Shown here in pieces: positions 14,402 through 26,500 of a stretch of DNA of 28,246 nt. This DNA is from SURF-25 sp040754255 (lineage in GTDB: Bacteria; Omnitrophota; Gorgyraeia; Gygaellales; Profunditerraquicolaceae), in NCBI GenBank assembly GCA_040754255.1, contig JBFMDA010000017.1:1-28246 (forward strand), in the 5' to 3' direction. Made by a program: the position numbers and the translations under genes. The notes under the pieces were generated by a model. It had not been told where the DNA came from. It saw only the letters and a list, made by a program, of their open reading frames with translations, and did not search any database. Numbering within the stretch: the stretch's first letter is position 1; every line of letters starts with the position of its first letter.

Positions 14402-14492
14402 AAGCTACGGTGCGAAAAGGCAAACCCTGAGTGATCAGGGGACGCAAAACCGCGGGTCTTAAGAGATGATAAGATAGCCGGGTTGCCGAATA
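14402..14492 (+). promoter_or_regulatory. cyclic-di-GMP-I (GEMM-I) riboswitch
   Basis: The segment matches the GEMM-I consensus in order: GGCAAACC at 14419-14426; a stem CCCTGA/TCAGGG capped by a GTGA tetraloop of GNRA type (14425-14440); GGACGCAAAACC; CGGGTCTTA; the partner TAAGATAGCC; and GGGTTGCCGA at the end. Bases at the known ligand contacts are kept: G at 14420 just before CAAACC (G20 in the Vc2 numbering), an A in CGCAAAA (A47), and C at 14486 (C92). This predicts c-di-GMP rather than cGAMP selectivity. The 3' part (CCGGGTT, 14478-14484) is also the first arm of the following terminator, so binding should favour read-through into the giant gene. Confidence 0.95.
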
Positions 14493-14526
14493 CCAGAGGA
14501 AGTATTTGACAAACCGGTTTTTCTTT
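14478..14526 (+). terminator. riboswitch-controlled terminator before the giant gene
   Basis: CCGGGTT at 14478-14484 can pair with AAACCGG at 14511-14517 with one mismatch. An inner stem AATAC/GTATT (14489-14493 with 14502-14506) extends the hairpin, and TTTTTCTTT follows. The first arm is part of the c-di-GMP aptamer, so the two structures compete. This is the expected expression platform of an ON switch. Confidence 0.75.
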
Positions 14527-14565
14527 AAAGAGTTATTAAAGAGTTTAACAATCTTTAAATAAAAA

Positions 14566-17500
14566 ATGAATAAAGTTGGGTTAGAACCAACGAAGATTGC
14601 AGAAATGCAAGGGGGGAAGGGGGAAACTTTACCCTCTTCTTTTCATATAGGTAGTGATAATATACAAGAAGCACCCACAGAAAATGCCTTCCACCAAGAA
14701 TACCGCTCAAGTTTTAAAACCTGGATTAGGGCTGTAGCATTTATCGTTTTGGCTGTGTTTTTGCCTGAGCAAGCTGCCCAGGCTGCTCAATATAACTGGC
14801 AGGCAATCTGGAGCCAGCCTGCTGCGTATAAGCCGCTCCTTACAAATTCCGCGCACCTTGATATCCCTGTCGCAGTAAAGAATATTTTGAGCGAAGTCGC
14901 CGGCAAATCCCTTACCGCCATTCAATTATCGCCGAACCTCACCCTGCAGTTGAATGAGCCTCTGGAGATGAGCAGGGAGAGGATAGAAGAGATTTACCAA
15001 TGGCTACAGGGCAAACCGTGCGGCTCAAAAACTCTCTTTGATGTATTGGCCCTTGAAGGCATTCCGGCCCTTGAACAGGATATCGCGGTGCTTGCGCTCA
15101 CCGTAGATATTTTAAATAATGTAATCAAGCCTGTTGGTTCACCCGCAGTGATAAAAACCTCCCTTTTCGCGCTTTCAAAAACAGCACAATTTTTCAATGT
15201 TCCCATGTATGCGGCAAAGATTGAGGATTTCAATGCCTATGCCCGTTCTTTTGCGCCTTTTATCGCGCACTTAAAGGGCGACCATTATGTGTTTGTCACC
15301 CATATAAAAGACAGCAAGGCCTATTTTATTGATGAGCATAAAGAATCGTTTTTGCCTGTCGAAAAGTTCACAAGGAATTTTTCCGGCTATGCGCTTATTC
15401 CCGAATCACAGACTGCCAACACAAGCGTTGTATTGGTGCCTGATGAAGAGGCAAGAGGGGTTTTAGGCGCAGGCAGTTCACGCAGAGACGGCATAGAGAA
15501 TAATTTGGGCCTGCTATTCGGCACCTTTATTGCCCCTGCATTTCCTAAGATTTCAACCAGCAGTTTTTCAACCCTTGCCCGCAATTATGCCATCACCTAT
15601 GCCATGCCCAGGATGATGAAATGGGCCGGCGCAAACCAAGCCTGGCAGAATGTCGGGGGGGCATTCCTTTCAGGTGCGGCAATCGGCGGGATGCAGGCAA
15701 ACGGCAAGGTATTCGGCTGGAGCTCAAAAAGCTGGGCAGCAGCATTGCAGACAGGCAGTGTCTGGGGAGCAGCTGCAGCAGTACAGGAATACGGCTATAA
15801 GCAGAAATGGGATACCGGTAAATACGGATTTATGGGCGCAACCTATCTTGCCTCACAGGTAGCCGGTAATGCGGTTGAATATGGCTTTGGCAAGGCAGGC
15901 ATCGGTTATTGGCAAATAGACCAAACTAAGAATACCCCCACTTGGCAAAGAAAAGGCTTTGATGGCTCCGCATTTATTTCCAAATACGGGAAAGAAAGTT
16001 TAGGCCGTGGAATTGAATTAGTCACACAAAACGTTGCTGAGAACAACTGGAACTGGGCGCGCTATCCTGAATATTCAAGGGCTGTAGGCGGATTTGCCAA
16101 GAGCGTGGCAGGCGGGGATAGCGTAATAAAAGCTGCGCTTACTTCAGCACTGAACGGCGTGGTATCAGCCGGCATGCAGTCATTCTCCAAGCAGCACGCT
16201 GCATTAAATCCCTACACGAATGCGTTTCTGAGTATGGGCATGACCGCAGCCCTTTACGCGGAATTATCAAAAATAGGGCCTGATTCCGAATCCCGCTCAA
16301 GGACAGATTTGTTTAAAGAGATGCTGAATACCAACAGCAGAACAGCGCTGGGCAATCTCTTTAGCGGCGGCACTGCCATACTGGATAAGAAAGGGAATCT
16401 TGTGTATTCCGAGCCGTTAGGCGGTTCTTTTGCCGCCAACATGGTTGACTTTAACCGCCAGACAAACGGCCTTGCCAATGCTGCCTGGACAAAAGATGAA
16501 TGGAGCACGTTCCTGAAAACCGGCCAGGCCCCGAAAAAAGACAGCCTTTTTGGCGTATTCAGCGAACGCCTTATTTCGAATGTTTTTTCCCAGGCAACAA
16601 GCAATGTAAGCCGCGTCATCGTAAACCGCTTAAGCGGCGTCTATAACGAAAAGTATGGCCAGGACTGGTTTGAGATATTTACCCGCGATACAACCGCGCA
16701 GAACAGATATTCAGAACAAGGGATTCTCCACGATATTCTACAGAAAGGCAGAAGTACTGAGGGAGTTTCTTTAGACGGGGCCAAAAGATTTCAGAAAGAA
16801 TTCGAATTTAAGGAAGGTTCTTATGTAAAAACTTCTCTTGATAGCCAAGATTGGAAAACCCTGATTCCGGCAAGATACCAATCGTTACCTGGTCAGCCAG
16901 GATATTTGGTTGGCAAGGGAGAATATTGGACGACGTTTGTAGGCGGCAGTCCTTCTAGTGAGGTTGCCGCAGGCCCGGCGACCGTCGCATATGCCCAAGG
17001 CCAAGAAGATAAAACACTACTTTTCACCAGGCAAGGCGAAGCAGATACACAGATTGCCTTGCGCTACGACCCCGCCGCAGTCCGTACATACGGCGTTAAT
17101 TTCCCGAGCGGCTCAAAACTGCAGATTACCTCTGGTAAAGGAAATGCAGTGAGTTTTGGTGACACAAGCTATTTTTCCGTAGAGAATCAGCCTTATGCAA
17201 CGCTGCGATGGGCAATGAAAGACGGCAGTTTACAGATGCAGCTTGCCACCGATTCTCCTGCAGGAATGCTGCTTTCCGGCAAACTACCTTGGCTGCTTAA
17301 GACCGAGGGGTTGGGATATGAAGGCGCAGGAGACGTGGTATTGCACCAGAAGCTGGCAATGGTGCGTATGGGCGGAGAAGAAGCGCCGTGGATGATTGAT
17401 GAAAAGACCGGCGCCATTCAAGCAGACTTCGTTGTTACTAAGAGCAATGTTCCCGGATTAAACGGTATACTTGGTACATTGCCCTTGACATCAGATAACG

Positions 17501-20500
17501 CAGCCATTAAAGTTCCTTTCCGGGTGTCCGAAGACGATCCATTAAACTTAGGCATTTTCTTGCCCGTAGGATCTGAAGGCTCAGAAGATAACCAGGCTGG
17601 TTATGCGGTTATTAATCCTACAGGTGCTGTAGCCAACCACAACATAAGAATCCTCAGCGATGTGAAAGACGGGGTTACGCAAGATATTATCCTTTCAGAA
17701 AGCAAGAAACTTTCGCTTCCCGTAGTCGCGGTTTCTGGCGATGTAGTAATGTTGCTTCATCCGCAAGGCAGCGTCTTTGCCGGCAGCTTGCCGCCGGTAG
17801 GCAGCTTGCCTGAGAGTAGGGTGAGCCTTGCCGACGGAGTAAACTTAACACTCGCTACAAACGGCGCATATCAGACGGACAATTTCCGCTATGATCAATA
17901 TGCAAAAGTCATGGCGCGCGGCGGTTGGGATATCGATGTTACCGGTAAGACCGTTTTTCATGGCGGTACCCAGATGGAAGAGCGCTTTAGGAATGTGCGC
18001 GTAGTGAATGTCGCGGAAGGCGCGCAACAGTTATTTTCGGCCGATAAGTTTTCATTATTACAGACATTCAACATCGACAAGTTAAACATTGACGTCAAAG
18101 CGCAGGGAGCCGGAGTAAAAACAAAATTCGATTCTGAATCATGGGAGAGCCGTTTAGCGCATCCCGTAACCCTTTCTTTGGATAACGGCCTTATTAGCGT
18201 TCAGGCTACCGCAGGGGCAAAGGATGCGTTTCATCTTAATTTGCCTGCTGCTTCTGAAAGCCAGGCAGTTGCCCAAAACTTACCCTTTGCCAGAAGTGTC
18301 CTGTCCGTAATCAAGGCTGAGCCAGGCAAAGAGCACTTGGTTGCAGCTAGTGGTACTCTGTATTTATATCTTACCAATTTTACTCCACAGAGCGCAGAAT
18401 TAATTTCCGGCCACCTCTATAATGCCGGTTGGTCGCTTACGAATCCTTTACAAGAATTACCTGTGACAACCGACGCAGATATTATCGCAACTCACGCCAA
18501 GATTGTGAATCCGGCACCAGGCGGCTTTGTGGCGTTGGGGAATGAGAAGATTTATAAAGGGAGTTGGAGCTTCGATGCAGGCAACCTGAAAATAAACTCC
18601 GGCACCAAATTCTTCGATTTTATTTCAGGAAGGCCTACAGGGTCTACAAATGAGCTAGGTAAGAATATAGACTATCGCGCTAATTTCGAGGCCTGGGTTT
18701 TGACCGAGCTCGGCCCACAAAACACCAAAACCGTTGTTCCGGATGCTTATGTTGCGACTGGAGAAATTAAGTCGTCGGTGTATGTGAATGAAAAATTCGG
18801 CCCTATAATTTTGCCGTATACCGCAAAGCCGATTGCCGAGGTCCCCGAACAGGCGTCGGCAGTACGCTACATAGATTTCAACAATCAAAAATACGCACTC
18901 TTAGGTAGCACCGGCAAAACCTACGGTTTTATGCCTAATCCTCAAGAGGCCTCTTCAACCCAGGAAGATATTGTTACCATGTCGTCTGCGCAGATAACCC
19001 CTGTATTGCCGAAAGACACAGGCTCTTCCTTAGCGTTGCTTGATGGGCTCACTGAATTTAGCGTTGGGCAAAATGCCCTTGGTGAATGGACCAGTATCCA
19101 GCCCGCGTTCTTCGCTCCGGGAGCAATACACACCCTTTCTTTAGGGCAAGGAGAATTCCTGAAATACAATAACTTCAGCCATCAGGCGCAAGAGCCGACT
19201 ATCGCAAGACTAGAATTCACGGTTCAAGGTCTGAACAACCGGGTGCTTAGCGGCGCCATAAGAGGGCAAAGCGGGAATATCGCGTATGAAGAGAGGCCGG
19301 GAAATGAATTCACCATTTATGCCGAAAACAACAAACCGTTTAAGGTAGTCGCCGCGGACCTAAACACAGCATTAGACCTTTATAACCAAAATTTGATCAC
19401 TACCTTTAAACAAACCAACCTGGAAAATCTTGATAATATCCTTATACAGCTTGCGCCGTTAAAGGAAGACCAGCCTAAGCAATTTGCGATGTTCTCAATA
19501 TTAATCACAAGGGCTAAAGAAGAGGTGCAGGAAGACAGATTTGAAGATTTGAATGATACGATGAGCCAACTGAATGAGGCGATTACCGACTTTAATGAAA
19601 ATGGGAAAATCCAGCGTTTTACCGAACGCAAGATTTTTGGCGACGATTTTCGCCTTGCAACCGGCTCTCAGGCAGCGACTATCGGTCCGGCTGTCTCCGG
19701 TTGGGAGATTTTTAAGAGCAACCCGTTACGATGGGCGCGCTGGGTATACGATAACGATATCAATATTCCCTTCATTCATCAAACCCCGGAAGAGAAAGCC
19801 CGGCGGATGGCTAGGGAAGAAGCGCATGAGATGGGCCTGGGGACCCAAATGACCAATCTCCAGTTTATTGAAACTGGTATTATTGGTCTAACGTTTGTGG
19901 CCTCGGAAGCGGTTGCAGTTGCAGGCTGGGGAGTCAAGAGTACAGGGCTCTTCTCCAGATTATCGTCGCTCTTAGGAGAGACGCGCGCACTGCAAGCCAT
20001 ACGAGGAACGCCGGTGGTGGGAGATATAGTGCAGTTTGTGTTACGGCACCCTTATATTTCCAGCGGATTAGTAACCGGCAGTATCGGGACAATCAACTAC
20101 CTAAAGAATGCAGATGGGATTACCTTCGGCGGTACTTTAAAAGCGGCAACTACAAGTACTCTTGCTGGTCCCCTTGCCATGGTTGCCTTCAGGCATCCCG
20201 GCCTTGCTTCGCGTTTCTTGGCCTATTCCACTGTAGGGGCAGCTATCGAGCTGAAGCATCCTTTGTATGAAGAAATCGGAGGAGCAAGTTCTATTACCGG
20301 TGCTTTTCTTGCTCCCGGCAGAGGCGTTCTTTCTTCATTAGGCAAGTTAGGCGATTATGTAGGTATTCGCAATAACTTGGCTTACAGTGTCAATATGGTT
20401 AATTATGCCGAGATGCAGAAAGCAACGGGTTACCTTTCCGCACACAGCAATAATTTATTGGGCGTTGCTGCGTTAGGCGGAGTATCCGCGCTTCGGTCTT

Positions 20501-23500
20501 GGACGCAGGCATATACCGGCAGCTATCTGGTTCAATTTGCAATAAGTCCTCAAGAGACGCTTGCCGGCATCACCGATTTATTTAAGCAAGGACAACAGCA
20601 GAGTTTTGGTTCCTGGAATAAATGGGACGTGGCAAGAGTGGTTGGTAGCCTTCTTGGCGGCACTGCCGGTTTTCGAGGGGTCAATATCGGCAGTATGCGC
20701 ATTCCCGGCCTCGCTCAGAATATATCAACTGATTTGGTAAATAGCAGTGGCATTTTGGCACGATTAGGCAGATATTCAAACTCACTGGCTACGACGGCAC
20801 CAGGCGCATATGTCGGCGCAATCGGATTCAGTATTCTCTATCCTGCTATCCAGGGCAAAGGCTTGAGCCTCGATGCGCTGAAAGGATTAGGACAGGATAC
20901 CGATGCGCTTTGGAGGACGTCTCTTGGTTTCAGCGCACTCGGAAAGATAATTTCCCCCGCGTTTAAATATGTACGGGCAGATGGCTTAGCTGCGAAATTG
21001 ACATTAGGCACTGCAGCCGGCGGCCTCGCCTTAGGTACAGATTACGGGCTTTCACAATTACGCCACGATGACTCCTATAGTTTCTTGAGGGGGGCATCAG
21101 TATTTGGCACTGCCTTTGTGACTGTTTTAGGTATGTCGTATTTAGGCGCTAAGTCCGGCATAAAACTGCCTGCGGTGTTACGCAGCGAATATCTCACGTA
21201 TCCAACAGGGGCAGGTATTGCTTCTCTCGTAGGAGGCATCACCGGCAATTTAATCAGCAAAGGAAGCTATGATTTCCTTTCAGCCGATCCGCTGGTGCAT
21301 TTCGCAGCGCCTGCCGTTGCAACATTAGTTGCCCGCTTTTCCGCGAATATGAAAGAGGCAAACGTGAATCCCGCTGATGCGGGGCAGGCCCCTGCATTCT
21401 GGAGAAACTTGAGGATGCGGGTTGACCCGCTGCATAAATGGAATATTGAAGCAGCCCAATTCGAAAAAGGGTTTAACATAAGCGGAACAGTCCCTTGGGT
21501 ATTCGGTACTACGGGCGTCGTCGTCAATTCATTTGATAATAACACTATTTCCCCGGAGACAAAATATATCTTGAATTTAGGTTTGATTACCGCTGCAGCA
21601 ACGCATATCACCTGGGGGTTAAGAGGCCCGTCGGGCGGAGGCAGCGGCTTATTGGCATTCGGCAGAAGGATGTATAATACCGTTGACGGAAAGATTGACT
21701 TTAAGAGCCCGAACGCCTGGGGCGCAGTTTCAAACACCGGGCTGCTGTCTTCGATAGGCGCCTTGTATAGTCTGAATGCGACAGACGACAAAGGTAATTA
21801 TAAATATTTTCGAGGCCTTTCAAGCGACCTAAGGTCTGCCCTTACTCTTGGGTCAGCAGTGGTAGGGTTCGCAGGTTTAGGCGGATATAAAGAGTTCGCA
21901 ACCAATATACGCAAGCCCATTTGGACAGACTACATCTTGAAAGACGGTAGATTCCACAATGTAATTGAAGGAGAAATAAGTTATTCGCTTTTAAAGCCTG
22001 CTACCACTTTCCAGAAAATCGCATATGTGGCAGGAAACCGGGGATTATTCTGGGGCACTACCGCAGGCTGGGTTTTTGGCGGGTCTTCCATAGCCGACCT
22101 GATTAAGCCGGGCTTATCACAGGATGCAAGTTTTCAAAAGTGGCATACCATATCAAGCATAGGCTTGCTCGGCATAGGCATTATGGGGCCTGGCGTAAAA
22201 CCTACCCTTGAGAATTTAGGCCAGACCTATAATCTGCTAACAGGGAAAATAGGTAAATCCGGCCCCTCTATTTTTGCCTACCAGATTGCAAAGACAGCAC
22301 TTCCTACAATACCTGCACTGACGATCGGCATGGCGGGTTTTCCTGATTTACAGAATTATGTCTACTCAATGAAAGACAGCCAAGTATCAAGGGTTTTGCA
22401 ATACGCGTTCGGATTCGACGATTTCAAGAACCAATATAGGTCTGCCACCGGTAATAATTTTGATGGCAGTATATCTTATTTTGAGGCCCAGAAGCAGATG
22501 GCTATAGCCAATTTACGCAGCGAAATACAGGGCCTCGATAGGACCAAGGCAGGGTGGGAGAACGTACTTAAGGACTTGGAAAGCAGAGAGGCCTATTACC
22601 AGAACCTGACCTCCAAGGATATGAATTTCTTGACCGGCAAGTTCCGTTGGTTATTGCGTTCAACCACCGGTTATGAAGGATTCAAGGTCGCATTGTGGTT
22701 CGGCCCTTCCCTGTATTTTATCCGTCCGCTGCTTGAAACAGGCTTAAGCCGTATCCCGATTTCAGGCGAAGTCCAGGGATTTATGGGTGAACGTTGGGGC
22801 AGCCGCGGAATGGGAGATGCGTTATTGCCAGAAATGAAAATACCCGGCTCGGGCATTCTCTCTAAGGCAGCCTCAGGCATCGCCAAGCCTCTCTATATGT
22901 TCCAGGGCCTGACAATGGAAGAGCAGGTTAGAGAAAACTTATTCAGTTTTATGTTTAACCCGGCAGTTAAATTTTCCGGAGTCAATCTGGAGACCGACCC
23001 AACTTCTCCCAGGTTCGCCACACAACAGCAGCTCCTGGAGAATTTCCAGGAAGCTAATGACGGCATGGGCAATTTTAATGTTGCCAATATCAACGCCAAG
23101 GTCATGGAAGGTTTGGTCAGCCGCGGATTCCGCATCACCAGCCTTGAGTTGCCTGAAGTTTCGATCTTAGGCAAGAAGTCCACGCAGCCCTCTTTATCTA
23201 CAAATATACTTAGCGTAGATGAGTTGAATAAGAGAATCAGCAGTGATCCAACTGAAGGCCTAAGAGCCCTGGCAGAATTGCCTGCGGGGACACGGATAGT
23301 GATTGACGTGCCGCAACAACAACACTCGGTATTGTTGCCTTCCGGCAATTATGCGTTTGAAGTAGGAGGCGCTGCGGCATGGAGTATGCCTTTGCATACC
23401 AAGGCACAGGCTTTGGCTTACCAGAGCCAATTGCAGAATGGAGAGATATCTCTTACGACATTAGCACAAATTGCCGACGGCAGGTATACCTTGACCGGAG

Positions 23501-26500
23501 GCAACGACCAGAGTGCGCTCATCAACCGCAGGGCTGCCCGCTATGTATTAGTGGATCAGCTGGATGCCCAAGGCGTTGCATTAGCTACGCATCCTTTTAC
23601 GCCGAAGAGTATTGTAATTTCAAATCGTCGCAATCCCGCCGAAAGCGTGAGATTTTCCGTAGAGACATTGTTGCCTTATATCCAGGAAAGAAGGGCAGAG
23701 GATGTGCGTTTTGACCGCGGCATCAGGAGCGCGCAGAGAGGCACTACGGTCAATAACGCCCTTACCCAAGATTTGAACTTTGGCGGACAAGAATACGCTA
23801 TTTCCTTCGTGCCTTCTTTAGTGCGCCCAACCACAGATACCAAGGTATCCGGGTTGCAGGAAAAAATAATACGCAAGGCCCAAAATCTGTACTCTCTGCA
23901 TGCGCAGATGCTGCGTACCCAGGATATTACACTCTTGCCCAAGATTGAGTCGCTTGAGCGCAGTGTCAGCGGCATGGAAAGGCGCCAGGCGCTTCTGGAG
24001 CGTGGCATTAATGTACGCAACCCCATTCAAAATATCGCCTTAGCTGTACAGAGCCTTTTTAATTTTGGCGAGGCAGCGAGGATTAAGGCAGCAATTCGCG
24101 ATGAGAGGATAACCGAGATCAGGACGCAGTTAGCAGAAATAAATACAAAAATAGAAAAGCTGGCAGCGATTAAGAAAGGCGATACCGAGAGATATAAATT
24201 ATACTTACAGCAAGAACTTGGCTTGTCAGCAGGGGCATTCGAAGGGGTTTCGGATATTGAACTTGCAAGATCAAGAAGCGCGATGTTAAAGCAGTTCAAA
24301 CAAGAGGCGCGCGCTTTGCGCAGAATAGAAAATGCAAAAGGTAGTGTCAAAGATATGGTACTTCAGCAGCATGCATTGGCTACGCGTACTAACGACGAGT
24401 TCTCATCCCTGCTTGTTGAGTCAGGGATTGACCTTTCGGGATTAGGGATAGATACATGGCAGGGCGCACGAAGCCGGATTGCCCAGGGCAATTTTGCAAA
24501 AGTGTATATCGCTGGCGACTCGGTGGTGAAAGATTTTGACCTCTCGGCATTTCCTGATGAGTTGCGCGCTCAACTCAGGCAACGTATCCACGATCGTTAT
24601 GTAGTTGCCCAGCATAATGCCTCTGGCCTTCCGATAGCAGCAATACAAAGTATTAAGGTTACGAACAACCATTTACTTATCGTGCAGGAAAGGGTAACGC
24701 CTCTTTCCGATACGCTTATTTCTTTATTCGCCGATGGCAAACAGCCGCAGGCCCAGCAGTTGCTTAATCAAGCAATAGATTTAGGGAGGCAATTGGCGGA
24801 TAAAGGTTACTCCTGGAGTCTTGTGACGCCCGGCAACATCCTAACAAATATAGGGATTAACGCAAACGGGGACCTCGTGGTTATGGATGCGGCTAATCTG
24901 GAGCGCATTGATACCACAGCCGAGAGGGTTGATGCCGCTTACAACATCTGGCTTGGCAGGCTCTCCGAGGATTTGAATATATATACGAAGAATTTAGGCA
25001 TTGCCGAGAAAGCGATCCCTGCAGTATTTGATGCGCATGCCGACAGAATTGAAGCGGCAAAACCGGAAATCGCGAAATTCCCCAAGAGCATATCGGTTAC
25101 TGCGGACATAATCCAAAATCCCGCAGCACTTATGCACGTGTTGAATATCCAACCGCAGGTAAAGGATTTACGCGGGATTACAATCGGAGCAGACACTGCA
25201 AGCGCCTTAGGCGAGAGAATGTACCGCTGGGATTTATCCAGCGACGGCCGTATGGCGTTATTAGTCAACCCTATTGCTCTGAGCGATAAGAATTTGGCGC
25301 CTGTGTTCCTGGCTCAGGCCTTTGACAGGAGGGCATCTTCAAAATATGCAGCTGCCAAGGCAATGGATTTGCTCGGCGGGCTTAAGGATTTCAGGGGCGA
25401 TGTTGGCAATAACCAGGCGCTTGGGAGTTTAAGTTTTTGGTTGAGCAGGCCCGATCCTTCTACGCAGGACTTAGGAAGAGTTGCCGGCTATGTGAGCGCT
25501 TTATCTAACCTCCCGGCTGAGCTGTTGCGCCAACAGTTGCAATTTACCGATTTAGGCGTTGCTGCCAACTCCTTTGATACAGTTGATGCACGCATCAGGG
25601 ATTTGAATCAGGAAATTTTCCGCATCCAGGCGGTCCGTCCCGTAAGAATCAGTTTACAGCAGATGCTTGACAGGGCAGTTGCTGCCCGCACTACTATGAA
25701 CGACCTATGGACGAGTACATCTTTTGGTCAGCGTTTTGCAACACTCGATTACAGATCCGGCGCAATAAGAGAATTGGCTAAAGCCCCATTTGCGTTAAAC
25801 GAAATGACAAAAATAGAATTATTCGATAGAGAAGGAAATTTACGGCCTCTTGAGGAAAGGTATGCCGATTTGATAGCGCAATACAAAGAAAACCTTGTTC
25901 CGCAACTAGGAGGGATATTAAATAGGACCAAGCAGGTAATACTCACTCAATATGGCAGTACACTTACCCAAGAACAGAAAGATGCCCTTTCCCGCTTAAC
26001 ATTATCCGATATTCTAAACGGCGGCACCGCAGTAGACCTTATTAAAATATATGCCGTATTACCGGAAGAGCTGCATCATATGGGATTCGCGGAAACGCGC
26101 AGCTTAAGCCGCAATATCCTTATTAATGCACGAATGCTTACTGAAAGGCCTCCGAGAGAGATTATCAAGACAATATTACCCCATGAATTGACCCACGTCA
26201 TCGCAGACATTATTGGCGAAAAAGTAGGAATTCATACAGGCTTAGCAATCGGTCAGTCCTCAAACGAAGACTTGGTAGATAAGATTGCCGGCACAAACAG
26301 GAATTTACTTGGAAATCATATATATACTAACTTAGGCCGCGTTGATACCGGGTTCTTAAGATTCAACTCGTCTCCTTCGGGCTCTTTAGAAGTCACCGGA
26401 GTGCCTCAGCAAGTCATGCAACCTACTGAAAGGCCAGAGAACTTAGGTGGGACTAGTTCTCCGTTATCGAGCAGTCCTTTGAGTCTTAGGGAAGCAGCCG

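Noticed and set aside
21267..21791. Minus-strand frame of 174 codons inside the giant gene
   Set aside because: Antisense to a constrained, continuous plus-strand frame; no ribosome site or domain pattern seen. The other minus-strand frames in 14700-28208 were dropped for the same reason.
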